64,000 bases of DNA, taken from the NCBI RefSeq assembly GCF_027853965.1, contig NZ_JAQGLB010000005.1, positions 310,001 to 374,000 of the forward strand, given 5' to 3'. Below the pieces are notes generated by a model that was not told where the DNA came from, ran no database searches, and saw nothing but the letters and a program-made list of their open reading frames with translations. Source of the stretch: Saccharopolyspora indica. Lineage in GTDB: Bacteria; Actinomycetota; Actinomycetes; Mycobacteriales; Pseudonocardiaceae. Below are positions 14,381 to 25,049 of this stretch, piece after piece (the first letter of the stretch is position 1; each line of letters begins with the position of its first letter). A program made the translations under genes and the position numbers.

Positions 14381-15985
14381 ATGCGCGATGTGGTGTTCGC
14401 CGGTGGTCCGGTGGCCACAATGGACGCCGCCCGGTCGTTCACCGACGCGGTGGCGGTGCGGGACGGCCGGATCGCGGCCGTCGGGCGCGATGCCGTGCGG
14501 GCGCACTGGTCCGCGCGCACCGAGTTCGTCGACCTCCGCGGCCGGTTGCTGCTGCCGGGCTTCCACGACGCCCACGTGCACCCGGTCTACGGCGGGATCG
14601 AGCGGTTGCGCTGCGACCTCACCGAATGCCTCGACGCCGCGCAGTGCCTCCGCCAGGTCGAGGCCTACCAGCGCGCGCACCCGGACACCGGCTGGGTGCT
14701 CGGCGGCGGTTGGGACATGGCGCAGTTCCCCGGGGGCGCACCGCACCGGGCCGCGCTGGACCAGGTGACCGGGACCCGCCCGGCCTACCTGCTCAACCGC
14801 GACCACCACGGCGCCTGGGTGAACACCGCAGCACTGCTGCTGGCCGGCATCGACCGGCACACCCCCGACCCGCCGGACGGCCGGATCGAACGCGATCCCG
14901 GCGGTCATCCCACCGGCACCCTGCACGAGGGCGCGACCCGGCTGGTCGAGCGGGTGCTGCCGGAGACCGGCGACGCGGAGTACCTCGCCGGGCTGCTGGA
15001 GGGCCAGCGGCACCTGCACTCGCGCGGCGTGACGTCGTGGCACGACGCGATCGTCGGCCCCTACCTCGGCTACGACGACGCGGTGGCCACCTACCTGGAC
15101 GCCGACCGGCGCGGGCTGCTGACCGGCAAGGTGCGCGGCGCGCTGTGGTGGGACCGCGGCCGCGGCCGGGAGCAGATCGATGAGCTGCGGCACCGCCGGG
15201 ACCGGGCGCGCGGGCACCGGTTCCGGGCCGAGACGGTGAAGATCATGCAGGACGGCGTGTGCGAGAACTTCACCGCTGCGCTGCGGCTCCCCTACCTCGG
15301 CGAGCACGGCAGCGGACTGTCCTTCGTGGACTCCGAGCTGCTCGCCGAGGTGGTGCCCGAGCTCGCCGACGCCGGTTTCCAGCTGCACTTCCACGCCATC
15401 GGCGACCGCGCGGTGCGCGACGTGCTGGACGCCCTCGCCGGCGCGCGCGAGCAGGACCTGCGCCACCAGATCGCGCACGTGCAGGTCGTGCACCCCTCCG
15501 ACGTGCCGCGCTTCCGCGAGCTCAACGTGACGGCCACGATCCAGCCCCGGTGGGCGGTCAACGACGCGGCGATGACCGAGCTGACCGTGCCGCGCCTCGG
15601 GCACCGGCGAGCCGGTTGGCAGTACCCGTTCCGCTCGCTGCGCGCGGCGGGGGCGGTGCTGGCGGCGGGCAGCGACTGGCCGGTGTCCGAGGCCGATCCG
15701 GTGCTGGGCGTGCACGTCGCGGTCAACCGCAGCGAGCCGGACACCGACGATCCGCCGTTCCGGCCCGAGGAGGCCCTCGACCTCGTCGACGCGCTCGCCG
15801 CCTACACCGCGGGCAGCGCGTGGGTCGACCACGCCGAGCGGGAGACCGGGACCGTCGAGGTCGGCAAGGCCGCCGACCTGGTGCTGCTGGACCGCGACCC
15901 GTTCGCCTTGCCGCCGAACGAGATCTGGCGGTGCGAGGTGGAGCTGACGATGGTCGACGGAGCAGTGGTGCACCAGCGGCGGTGA
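14381..15985 (+). CDS. YtcJ-like metal-dependent amidohydrolase
   Basis: This 534-residue cytoplasmic TIM-barrel hydrolase belongs to the amidohydrolase superfamily, YtcJ/amidohydrolase_3 group. The N-terminal sandwich domain ends in LLPGFHDAHVHPVYGG, the strand-1 HxH metal site. LHFHAIGDRAVRD supplies further His ligands. AAGSDWPVSEADP near the C-terminus gives the strand-8 Asp. These enzymes hydrolyse C-N bonds in amides, formamides or cyclic substrates. A -10-like CACAAT lies six bases before the ATG, so the transcript may be leaderless. It stands as a single gene with 140 bp to the geosmin synthase. Substrate unknown. Confidence 0.9.
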   Translation: MRDVVFAGGPVATMDAARSFTDAVAVRDGRIAAVGRDAVRAHWSARTEFVDLRGRLLLPGFHDAHVHPVYGGIERLRCDLTECLDAAQCLRQVEAYQRAHPDTGWVLGGGWDMAQFPGGAPHRAALDQVTGTRPAYLLNRDHHGAWVNTAALLLAGIDRHTPDPPDGRIERDPGGHPTGTLHEGATRLVERVLPETGDAEYLAGLLEGQRHLHSRGVTSWHDAIVGPYLGYDDAVATYLDADRRGLLTGKVRGALWWDRGRGREQIDELRHRRDRARGHRFRAETVKIMQDGVCENFTAALRLPYLGEHGSGLSFVDSELLAEVVPELADAGFQLHFHAIGDRAVRDVLDALAGAREQDLRHQIAHVQVVHPSDVPRFRELNVTATIQPRWAVNDAAMTELTVPRLGHRRAGWQYPFRSLRAAGAVLAAGSDWPVSEADPVLGVHVAVNRSEPDTDDPPFRPEEALDLVDALAAYTAGSAWVDHAERETGTVEVGKAADLVLLDRDPFALPPNEIWRCEVELTMVDGAVVHQRR

Positions 15986-16101
15986 CCGACCGCAACCCCG
16001 CGCTGGGCCGTGCGGGCGACGCGGTTTCCCGATCGTGTGGAAGGGCATCGGAGGGCATTGGCCGCCGCGGACGCGGCTGGTTTCGTGCGCAGGGTCGGTG
16101 A

Positions 16102-18312
<2,211 letters not shown>

Positions 18313-18317
18313 GGCCG

Positions 18318-18355
18318 GATGGCCGCCTCCGCACCCGGGTGCGGAGGCGGCCATC
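18318..18355. terminator. Bidirectional terminator between geoA and the HxlR remnant
   Basis: Perfect 18-base arms (GATGGCCGCCTCCGCACC and its complement) with only CG between them start six bases after the geoA stop. The right arm overlaps the stop codon of the convergent HxlR frame. Confidence 0.8.
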
Positions 18356-18729
18356 AGCTCGCAGCCTCGTGCAGACGTTCCGCGCCGATGCGGCGGCAGC
18401 GCTCGATGCCCCATTCGCCGAGCGCGGCCAGCGCGCGGTTGAGCGATTCACCGTGCTCGGTCAGGGAGTACTCCACCTTGGGCGGAACCTCCCGGGTAGA
18501 CCTCGCGGTGCACCAGCTCGTCCTGCTCCATCTCGCGGAGGTGCTGGGTGAGCATCTTCTCGGTCACGCCGGGCAGGCCGCGCCGCAGTTCGGCGAACCG
18601 CCGGGTGCCGTGCTCGTGCAGCTCCCAGATGATCAGCGACTTCCACTTGCCGGACACCACGTCCATCGCGGCGTCGATGCCGCAGAAGTAGGGCCCGCGC
18701 CGGGCTTCCTTCGCCACCGCACTCCTCAC
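18354..18729 (-). pseudogene. HxlR-family regulator with a +1 frameshift
   Basis: The first 80 or so codons encode a good HxlR winged helix: CGIDAAMDVVSGKWKSLIIW, ELRRGLPGVTEKMLTQHLRE, then MEQDELVHREVYP. An extra G in the CCCGGG run near 18502 then shifts the frame. The other frame continues exactly as expected (EVPPKVEYSLTEHG, then LAALGEWGIERCRR) to a TGA at 18354. Without the extra base the protein would be about 125 residues, the normal family length. It is either a genuine inactivating indel or a sequence error. The operator at 18742-18768 and the divergent imine reductase gene are intact. HxlR proteins commonly repress such neighbouring redox genes. Confidence 0.85.
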
Positions 18730-18741
18730 TTCCCAAAAGGT

Positions 18742-18768
18742 AAGTACCCCACTAATTAGTCGGTACTT
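18742..18768. promoter_or_regulatory. Nested palindromic operator (HxlR type)
   Basis: Outer arms AAGTACC and GGTACTT enclose a perfect 10-bp palindrome ACTAATTAGT (18751-18760). The site sits midway between the HxlR frame (start 18729) and the divergent imine reductase (start 18829), as expected for control of both. Confidence 0.72.
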
Positions 18769-18828
18769 GTCGATCCTACCTGCTGGAGAAAGGATTCAGG
18801 CATCGAAAAGCGCTGAGGGGAACTGAAA

Positions 18829-19701
18829 TTGAGCGACGAGAAGAACACCCGCGTCAGCATGCTCGGGCTGGGCGCCATGGGCAGCGTGATGGCCGCCGCG
18901 GTCATCGAGGCGGGATATCAGACGGTGGTCTGGAACCGGACGCCGGGCAAGGCAGACGGGCTGGCAGCCCGGGGCGCGGTCGCCGCCGGTTCGGTGCGCG
19001 AGGCGGTTGCCGCCGACGTTGTCATCGCCTGCCTGTACGACGCCGCCTCGGTCCGCGAGACCCTCGACCCGGTGGTCGAGGAGCTGTCCGGGCGGACGCT
19101 GATCAACGTCACCACGACCTCTCCCGACCAGGCCAGGGAGATCGCAGCGTGGGCCGCCGGGCACGGCATCGCCTACCTGGACGGCGGCATCATGGCCGTC
19201 CCGGCGATGATCGGCCAGCCGGGGTCGTCGATCCTCTACAGCGGCTCGGCGGCGGTGTTCGAGCAGCACCGCCCGCTGCTGGACCTGTGGGGCGAGAGCG
19301 TGTACTTCGGCGACGACGCCGGTCTGGCGTCGCTGTACGATCTCGCGCTGCTGTCGGGGATGTACGTCATGTTCGCCGGATTCATGCACGGTGCGGCCAT
19401 GGTCGCGCCCGCAGGCGTGTCGGCGGGCGCGTTCGCCGAGCGGGCCTCCGCCTGGATCGCGGCGATGACCGGATCGCTGGGCGGGCTGGCCGCCGTGATC
19501 GACGGCGGGGACTACACCATCGCCGGGCAGCAGAGCCTGGAGTTCTCCAGCCTCGACGACATCGTCGCCGCCAGCGCCGCGCAGGGAATCAGCACCGAGG
19601 TGATCGACGTGGTGCAGAACCTCATCCAGCGCCAGATCGACGCCGGGCACGGCGAAGAGGCCTTCCCCCGCATCATCGAGAGCATCAAGCACCCGGTTTG
19701 A
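18829..19701 (+). CDS. NADPH-dependent imine reductase (IRED)
   Basis: This 290-residue enzyme belongs to the beta-hydroxyacid-dehydrogenase/6PGDH superfamily, imine reductase branch. The Rossmann motif GLGAMG is at residues 13-18, and VVWNRTPGKAD supplies the NADPH phosphate contacts. The IRED hallmark YLDGGIMAVPAMIGQPGSS followed by ILYSGS spans about residues 116-139. Asp171 in the LYDLALL helix falls where R-selective IREDs have Asp and S-selective ones have Tyr. The C-terminal helical domain forms the swapped dimer. The start is a TTG with GAGGGG upstream. It is divergent from a broken HxlR regulator, so expression may be constitutive here. The physiological imine is unknown. Confidence 0.88.
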   Translation: MSDEKNTRVSMLGLGAMGSVMAAAVIEAGYQTVVWNRTPGKADGLAARGAVAAGSVREAVAADVVIACLYDAASVRETLDPVVEELSGRTLINVTTTSPDQAREIAAWAAGHGIAYLDGGIMAVPAMIGQPGSSILYSGSAAVFEQHRPLLDLWGESVYFGDDAGLASLYDLALLSGMYVMFAGFMHGAAMVAPAGVSAGAFAERASAWIAAMTGSLGGLAAVIDGGDYTIAGQQSLEFSSLDDIVAASAAQGISTEVIDVVQNLIQRQIDAGHGEEAFPRIIESIKHPV

Positions 19702-19713
19702 GCCGCAACGCCC

Positions 19714-19753
19714 GGCCGGGCGGGTGGTTCGGCGTGGAACCACCCGCCCGGCC
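19714..19753. terminator. Bidirectional terminator
   Basis: Perfect 17-base arms (GGCCGGGCGGGTGGTTC and its complement) with a GGCGTG loop lie between the convergent imine reductase and amidohydrolase genes. Confidence 0.8.
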
Positions 19754-19764
19754 AGGACCGCGGC

Positions 19765-20973
19765 TCAGACCAGGTTGCCGCCCTGCACGACGTGGCGGAC
19801 GTGCTCGGGGTCGGCGAGCTCGGAGATGTCGGCGAGCGGGTCTCCGTCGACGACCACCAGGTCCGCCAGGGCGCCCTCGCGGAGGGTGCCGATCTCGCCG
19901 GTCATGCCGAGCAGGTCGGCCGCGGTGCTGGTCGCCGAGCGGATGACGTCGAGCGGCCGCTGGACCTCGCTGCGGATCCGGAACTCCTCGTTCTGGTGGC
20001 GGTGCATGCCGCCGAGCAGGTCGCTGCCGTAGACGATCTCGACGCCGCCGCGGTGGGTCATCTCCAGCGCGGCCAGGCCGGCTTCCAACACGTCGTCGAC
20101 CTTGCGCCAGCTGTCCTCGGGCAGCCCGAACTCGCGCCCCTCGGTCTTGAGCGCCCAGTAGGTCACCAGGGTCGGCACCAGGAACGCGTCGTGCTCGAGG
20201 AACTCGGGCACGTTGGACTCGTCGATGAGGTTGCCGTGCTCGATGGACCGGATGCCCGCCTTCAGCGCCCGGCTGACCGAACGCGCCGTGTAGGCGTGCG
20301 CAGCGACGTAGCGGTTGGCGGCGTCGGCTTCCTCCACGATTGCGCGGAGTTCGTCCATCGAGTACTGGGTGGAGTCGATGCGGTCCGTCGGCGACGCCAC
20401 CCCTCCCCCGGCCATCACCTTGATGTGGTGCGCACCTTTGCGCAGCTCGTCGCGGGCAGCGGCGCGCACCGCGTCCACCCCGTCGGCGATGCGGCCCAGT
20501 CCGGCGCAGCACTGGTGGCCGTCGTGCACCCTGGTCCCGCGCGGACGGCTGTCGCCGTGGCCGCCGGTCTGGCTCAACGCCTTGCCGCAGAACGCCAGCC
20601 GCGGCCCCCGGATCAGGCCTTCGGCTTGCGCGTCGGCCAGGCCGAAATCAGCACCCGAAGCGTCGCGAACCGTGGTGAAGCCTCGGTCGAGCATCTGCCC
20701 CATGATCCGCCCGGCGTGCGCCGCGGCGTAGGAGGGCGACCAGTGCGGCAGCGCGCCGAGATCCGCTGTGGCGGCGGTGACGTGCACGTGTGCGTCGATC
20801 AGCCCGGGCAGGACGGTGGCGCCCGCCAGGTCCACGGTCCGCGCGCCCTCCGGTGCGGTCAGCCCGGGCCCGGACTCGACGATCCGGCCGTCCGCGCACA
20901 GCAGGTCGCCCTCGGCGTACTCGCCGGTCTCGACGTCGAGCAGCTTGCCCGAGCGCAGCAGCAGAGCGGTCAC
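19765..20973 (-). CDS. Imidazolonepropionase/prolidase-like amidohydrolase
   Basis: This 402-residue metal-dependent hydrolase belongs to the amidohydrolase_1 family. The HxH metal site is in LPGLIDAHVHV near residue 62. The lysine bridge is in GAHHIKVMAGGGV, further His ligands are in RYVAAHAYT and SIEHGNLID, and the final Asp is in IVYGSDLLGG. Relatives include imidazolonepropionase-like enzymes and Xaa-Pro/Xaa-Arg dipeptidases, so the substrate is probably a cyclic amide or small peptide. The GTG start overlaps the GAF gene stop by four bases (GTGA). It is the last gene of a former MFS-GAF-amidohydrolase operon. Its activity probably served the compound imported by the now broken transporter. 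Confidence 0.88.
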   Translation of the reverse strand: MTALLLRSGKLLDVETGEYAEGDLLCADGRIVESGPGLTAPEGARTVDLAGATVLPGLIDAHVHVTAATADLGALPHWSPSYAAAHAGRIMGQMLDRGFTTVRDASGADFGLADAQAEGLIRGPRLAFCGKALSQTGGHGDSRPRGTRVHDGHQCCAGLGRIADGVDAVRAAARDELRKGAHHIKVMAGGGVASPTDRIDSTQYSMDELRAIVEEADAANRYVAAHAYTARSVSRALKAGIRSIEHGNLIDESNVPEFLEHDAFLVPTLVTYWALKTEGREFGLPEDSWRKVDDVLEAGLAALEMTHRGGVEIVYGSDLLGGMHRHQNEEFRIRSEVQRPLDVIRSATSTAADLLGMTGEIGTLREGALADLVVVDGDPLADISELADPEHVRHVVQGGNLV

Positions 20974-21422
20974 GAATCCTCCTGATCGTCGAGGCGCTGG
21001 ACCAGTTCGACCAGCGCGGGAGCGGCGAGCGCGGCCAGTTCGACCGCGCGTTGCACCTGGTCCGGGCCGTAGGCGTGCTCGGCCTCGAGCAGGGCCAGGG
21101 TGCCCGGCGTGGCACCGTCGGCCCCGATCACCGGCACGTTGATCACCGAGCCGCAGCCGAGTTCCGCGATCAGCGCGTGATCGGCGAAGACCTGGCGGAC
21201 CGACTCCGCGTCCGGCCCGAAGAACGGCTGCTGGCGGTTGATGCAGCGATCCAGCCAGTCCGCGGCGATCTCGACGGACTTCTCACCGCCGAGCGGGTAC
21301 TGGTCGGGGTGGCTGGTGTGCGCCCGGTGCAGCACGCGCCTGCCGGGGAGCCAGGCCAGCACGGTGAACAGCCGGACGCCGACCTCCCGCCGCACCCGCT
21401 CTTCCACGGTGGACAGATTCAT
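20970..21422 (-). CDS. GAF-domain protein
   Basis: This is a 150-residue single-domain protein with GAF-like features: LFTVLAWLPGRRVLHRAHTS, then PFFGPDAESVRQVFADHALI and GCGSVINVPVIGADGATPGT. ALLEAEHAYGPDQVQ ends the core sheet. Free GAF domains bind small ligands or, in fRMsr-type enzymes, act on oxidised methionine, but the catalytic cysteines of fRMsr are not evident here. The start overlaps the MFS stop (ATGA) and the stop overlaps the amidohydrolase start (GTGA), so the three were made from one message. A ligand-sensing or accessory hydrolase role in the same catabolic step is likely but unproven. Confidence 0.8.
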   Translation of the reverse strand: MNLSTVEERVRREVGVRLFTVLAWLPGRRVLHRAHTSHPDQYPLGGEKSVEIAADWLDRCINRQQPFFGPDAESVRQVFADHALIAELGCGSVINVPVIGADGATPGTLALLEAEHAYGPDQVQRAVELAALAAPALVELVQRLDDQEDS

Positions 21423-21844
21423 CGGACGGCCGCCTTCGGCGAATCGGGTTCGGTCAGGTCTTCCAAGGACCGCCCCGCGGTGGACAACCCGAACATCGGG
21501 GTGCAGATGACGCCGACCGCGAGCACCGCGGTGGTGATGCCGAAGACGCCCGCGAACCCGAGGGAGGCGGCGAAGATGCCGATCACCGACGGCGCGATGA
21601 TGCTGCCGAACCGGCCGAACGCGCTGGACAGGCCGGTGCCGGAGGCGCGGATCCAGGTCGGGAACACCTCGGGCGTGTAGGAGTACAGCGCGATGGTGTT
21701 CTTGCGGTCCAGGTACTCGCCGAGCCACGCCGCCGAGAAGTACCCCGGCACCTGGGCCAGGTAGATGATGATCGAGAACTCGAAGCTCTTGGTCACTGTG
21801 ATGCCCTGCTGCACCAGCAGCGTCGGGATCCAGGTGAAGAACCC
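21419..21844 (-). pseudogene. MFS transporter truncated by a TnpB element
   Basis: The frame encodes only the C-terminal third of a metabolite:H+ symporter-type MFS protein: GFFTWIPTLLVQQGITVTKS, VPGYFSAAWLGEYLDRK, then YSYTPEVFPTWIRASGTG and SIIAPSVIGIF. The upstream part is cut at 21844 by the right end of a TnpB element, and no N-terminal half is found on the far side. There is a second lesion. Between EYLDRK and ALYSYTPE about two membrane segments are missing compared with intact relatives, joined at an IALY-like repeat. The product cannot be a functional transporter. Its stop overlaps the GAF gene start. Confidence 0.85.
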
Positions 21845-21885
21845 TTGACGTCCACTCCGCTGTGAAGGGCGGAGATTCCTCGGCG
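21845..21885 (-). ncRNA. Right-end hairpin, predicted 3' end of TnpB omega-RNA
   Basis: Stem CTCCGC/GCGGAG with loop CCTTCACA on the reverse strand immediately follows tnpB. In IS605-family elements this region forms the scaffold of the TnpB guide RNA, and the flanking genome supplies the guide. Here the guide would be MFS sequence starting GGGTTCTTCACCTGG. Only this 3' portion is delimited. Confidence 0.55.
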
Positions 21886-23205
21886 TCATGCTGCGGTGAC
21901 GTTCGAGGATGGTTCACGCATGCGGCTACCCGCTAGGCTGCCTTGCCCGTGTGGACTGCGCGTGCTCTGCGCTGTGCCGCGTCCGCTCGCGGCACAGCCC
22001 GCACGTCCGGCGGTGCTGAGCGCCCGATCAAGGATGTTGATGGCCGCGTTGCGGTCGGCATGTTCGGTATGGCCGCAGTGCACGCACGCAAACAACCGAC
22101 CGCAACCTTGCCGGTTTTCGGAGTCGCGAGTGCCGCACCGGGCACAGGTTTGCGAAGTGCCGTGCGGTGCGACCGCAACGAGTTCACCGCCATACCGCCG
22201 GGTCTTGTACCCCAGTTGGCGACGAATCTCAAACCAGCCTTGATCAGCGATGGATCGGTTGAGCCCGGCCTTTTGCTTGACGTTGGTGCCGGGCTGCGCC
22301 ACGGTGCCCTTGGCCGAGCGGAGCATGTTGGAAACCTTGAGGTCTTCGACCGCGACAATGCCGTGGCTTTTGGCCAGGTCGTCGGTGAGCTTGTGGTTCC
22401 AATCCGCACGGCGACGGGCCTGCCGGGCTTTGAGCACTGCGATCTGCGCGATCGTCCTGCGCAACCGCTTGCTGTACTTACCTCCGTTGTGCTTCTTCGC
22501 GAATGTCAACTGCCTGGCCATGCGGCGCTCTAGCCCTCTCAACCGCTGCTTTTCGCCAGCGGTAAGAGTGTCAGGGCGCTGTCGCCCCTCGTTCTCCGTC
22601 GAGACGAAAACCGAGCAGGCGATACCCACATCCACCCCAGCAGCAGGCCCAGCGTTGACATGCCGATCTACCGGCTCGGGGCGGTGGACACCGAACGCGA
22701 CGTGCCAACCGAGCCCATCCCGTTTGATGGTGGCGTTGCGAACCGTCCCCTCGATAGGACGGGATAGGCGAAACCGCACCCACCCGAGTTTCGGCAACCT
22801 CACATGCGCCATACGGCGTGAGACTTTGCGAATCTGCACAGCCTGTCCGGGAAAAGTGACGCCCTGCTGATGAGACTTGCGCTTGTACTGCGGGGACCTG
22901 GCCGGATGCTCCGGGTTCCAGAAGTTTTCGTACGCCGCGTCCAGCTGACGCAGAACCTGCTGCGCACACTGGGCTGGCAAGTCCCTGAGCCAGACGTGTT
23001 CCTTTCGTGCGAGGGTGAGCTCAGAGCACTGCTCCCCTGCCTGCAGGGTCTTGCGTTGTGCTGAGCCATACGCCCAGACCCGCTGCGCAAGCGCGATGTT
23101 CCACACCGCTCGGCAGGTGTGCGACCACGACACAAGTCGTTCCGCCTGATCTGCGGTGGGGTACAAGCGGAACTTCGCCGCCGTGTTCGCCTTCACACCG
23201 ACCAT
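21886..23205 (-). CDS. tnpB: TnpB RNA-guided nuclease (IS200/IS605 OrfB)
   Basis: This is a full-length TnpB of 439 residues from the ATG at 23205. The N-terminal helix-turn-helix (KFRLYPTADQ, SHTCRAVWNIAL) is followed by the wedge region. The split RuvC domain carries D192 (GVDVGIACS), E287 (GIVAVEDLK) and D384 (EHADRNAAIN). A zinc finger has C354, C357, C374 and C377. All catalytic residues are intact, so it is probably an active RNA-guided DNA nuclease that promotes retention of its element. It interrupts an MFS transporter gene. The broken MFS frame starts directly after its right end, so downstream genes may now be read from the element. Confidence 0.95.
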   Translation of the reverse strand: MVGVKANTAAKFRLYPTADQAERLVSWSHTCRAVWNIALAQRVWAYGSAQRKTLQAGEQCSELTLARKEHVWLRDLPAQCAQQVLRQLDAAYENFWNPEHPARSPQYKRKSHQQGVTFPGQAVQIRKVSRRMAHVRLPKLGWVRFRLSRPIEGTVRNATIKRDGLGWHVAFGVHRPEPVDRHVNAGPAAGVDVGIACSVFVSTENEGRQRPDTLTAGEKQRLRGLERRMARQLTFAKKHNGGKYSKRLRRTIAQIAVLKARQARRRADWNHKLTDDLAKSHGIVAVEDLKVSNMLRSAKGTVAQPGTNVKQKAGLNRSIADQGWFEIRRQLGYKTRRYGGELVAVAPHGTSQTCARCGTRDSENRQGCGRLFACVHCGHTEHADRNAAINILDRALSTAGRAGCAASGRGTAQSTRSPHGQGSLAGSRMREPSSNVTAA

Positions 23206-23596
23206 CTTGGCGGTATACCTGCATCCACTGTTCAGCGATACCCACCTCACTTGCCGCGAGGACGTCCACCTGCTGGTGAACCCACCTCCCACAAGTCACA
23301 ATCGAAGCTGAGCGCCGGTCTCAACAGGTTCTCCAGCAAGCTGTTACGCAAGGAGTTCAGAGACCTGTTCTTGCCTACCGGGAAGACCTCCGGTCGTGAC
23401 CGGAACCGCACTTCACCGGGCCGACCGGAAACACGCCGATTTCGATGCTTCTCCAGTGCATCGAACAGCAAACGCGACCCCCGGCTGAACTCAGACCATG
23501 GCCTCGCCCGAAAACCGGACACCGCACCAGAGTGCGGCGCGGCCGCGAAGTCCGCGCCGCACTCGGTGGTCATCTCGGAACCCACGCATCTGGGCG
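23206..23596. other. Intergenic region upstream of tnpB
   Basis: This stretch holds the undefined left end of the TnpB element and its promoter. A reverse-strand frame of 112 codons (23247-23585) shows no recognisable motif and I do not call it. No MFS N-terminal sequence was found here, so DNA between the left end and the transporter start has been lost or replaced. Confidence 0.5.
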
Positions 23597-24238
23597 CTAC
23601 TCGGCCCGGCGGACTTCGGCCATGGCCTCCCAGTGCGTGAGGTACTTGGCGACTTCGGCGGCCAGCAGCGCGTCGAGCTCCGCGCGGTTGGTGTTCCGGC
23701 GCAGCCGCAGCGCCTTGCCGCGCCGCACGTCGAGGACGACCGGCGTCGCCTCCGGCAGCACGACCGGCATCAGGTGCTCCAGCACCCGCAGCGCCAGGTT
23801 CGCCGAATCCGCCCCGAGCTCCGGCTCCTTCAGGTAGGGCAGGACGACCTCGGTGTGGCCGTCCCGGTGGCGCAACGCCAGCGCGCTGCGCCTGGACAGG
23901 GTGACCGAGAGATCACCGCAGTCCCAGGCCGCCGACTCCATCGGCACCCCGGTGGCCCTGACCTTGCCCCACCAGCGCTGGAACCCCTCGTGCAGCTGCT
24001 GGTAGTGCGGTTGCTGCACCGGGCGGGCCTGCCGGACCGCCTCGGCGACGACCTCCGAGGCGTCCGGCGAGCTCACCGCCCTGCGCAGCGCCGACCGGAA
24101 CGGCGCGTAGAACGTCCAGGCCAAGCTCGTCTCGTCGATGTAGATCTCCCACTGGTTCCGAACGATGCCCGCGCAGCCGCGCGGCGTGCTGCGCGCGTAG
24201 TCCAGGAACGAACCGAGACCGATGTGCACACCATCCAC
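23597..24238 (-). CDS. Uncharacterised protein (213 aa)
   Basis: I do not recognise the family. The GTG at 24238 is chosen because GGAGGGG lies seven bases upstream; an ATG at 24271 is possible but has a weak site. The product starts VDGVHIGLGSFLDYARSTP and contains WEIYIDETSLAWTFYAPFRS, then YQQLHEGFQRWWGKVRATG and CGDLSVTLSRRSALALRH. The C-terminus is rich in Leu/Ala helices. There is no signal peptide or membrane span. It stands alone, divergent from the VOC gene and next to the TnpB region, so it could be accessory. A cytoplasmic alpha/beta protein of unknown role. Confidence 0.65.
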   Translation of the reverse strand: MDGVHIGLGSFLDYARSTPRGCAGIVRNQWEIYIDETSLAWTFYAPFRSALRRAVSSPDASEVVAEAVRQARPVQQPHYQQLHEGFQRWWGKVRATGVPMESAAWDCGDLSVTLSRRSALALRHRDGHTEVVLPYLKEPELGADSANLALRVLEHLMPVVLPEATPVVLDVRRGKALRLRRNTNRAELDALLAAEVAKYLTHWEAMAEVRRAE

Positions 24239-24601
24239 GAGTACCCCTCCGCGGCCGAGGGCAGCATTCATCGCCACCGCTGACCGCGCGCCCGCAGCGC
24301 AACAGTCCACAGTGGTCGAAATGCGCCCGAATCCCCTGCCCGACAACAAGATCTTACCACGTCAGAGGCCGTTTTAGAACACGCATTCGAGTGATCCCGA
24401 CGCCGCGCGAACCGTACTTTTCGGTCATATCGAAGCGCTGTGCTCGACACCGCGGAGTCCCCGGCTCCGATCGCCGCCCCGGCGGGGCCGACCCCGGCTC
24501 GCCCCAGTCCCGCTGCCGGATCAAACCTGTTGCGGCACAACAGCGGCCGCGGCTAACGTGCGTCCTTCGACGAACCCGGCATCCGACGAGGAGACCCCGG
24601 C
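24239..24601. other. Intergenic region with divergent promoters
   Basis: There is no convincing gene. It includes an AT-richer patch around 24345-24430 (CGTTTTAGAACACGCATTCG, then GTACTTTTCGGTCATATCG), which probably carries promoters for the two diverging genes. Confidence 0.4.
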
Positions 24602-24991
24602 ATGACCAGCAAGCTGACCGAGATCGCGATCGACTGCGCCGATCCCGCCGTGCTCTCCCGGTTCTGGTGCGCTGCCCTCGACTACGTGGTGCAGGAAATG
24701 GACGACGAAACCATCACGATCGGTTCCCCGGAGGTGCCCGAGGGCAAGAGCCGCCGCGGCCCGGTGCCGCCGGTGCTCACGTTCGCGCGCGTGCCGGAGG
24801 GCAAGGTGGTCAAGAACCGGGTCCACCTGGACGTCAACACCACCGACGTGGAGCAGGACGAGGAGGTCCGCAGGCTGCTCGACCTGGGTGCCCGGCACGC
24901 CGACGTCGGCCAGACCGGCGACGAGAGCTGGGTGACCCTCACCGACCCCGAGGGCAACGAGTTCTGCGTCCTCTCCGGCCGGCACCCCTGA
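24602..24991 (+). CDS. VOC-family (glyoxalase-like) protein
   Basis: This 129-residue single-domain VOC protein starts at an ATG with GAGGAGA upstream. LTEIAIDCADPAVLSRFWCA begins the first beta-alpha-beta-beta-beta unit, NRVHLDVNTTDVEQDEEVRR the second, and VTLTDPEGNEFCVLS ends the sheet. The His in RVHLDV and the Glu in GNEFCV match usual metal-binding positions of glyoxalase_6 proteins. Family functions range from glyoxalase and dioxygenase to bleomycin-type antibiotic binding. Nothing in the context narrows the role. Confidence 0.9.
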   Translation: MTSKLTEIAIDCADPAVLSRFWCAALDYVVQEMDDETITIGSPEVPEGKSRRGPVPPVLTFARVPEGKVVKNRVHLDVNTTDVEQDEEVRRLLDLGARHADVGQTGDESWVTLTDPEGNEFCVLSGRHP

Positions 24992-25049
24992 TCAGCACCG
25001 CGCAGCGGCGCCCGGCGATAGCCTGCGGCCGGACGACTAGGGGGTCGGG

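Larger units (their letters stand above)
21845..23290 (-). mobile_element. IS1341-type (TnpB-only) IS200/IS605-family element
   Basis: The right end is precise. TTGACGTCCAC and a hairpin (21855-21874) replace MFS coding sequence at 21845, and GGAATCTCCGCCCTTCAC-like right ends are typical of this family. The left end is not defined. I place it near 23290 because GACGTCCACCTGCTGGTGAA at 23261 echoes the right end. No TnpA transposase is present, so movement would need one in trans. Confidence 0.75.

Noticed and set aside
23247-23585. 112-codon reverse frame upstream of tnpB
   Set aside because: It could be the missing N-terminal part of the MFS gene, but the translation has no membrane helices and no MFS motif.
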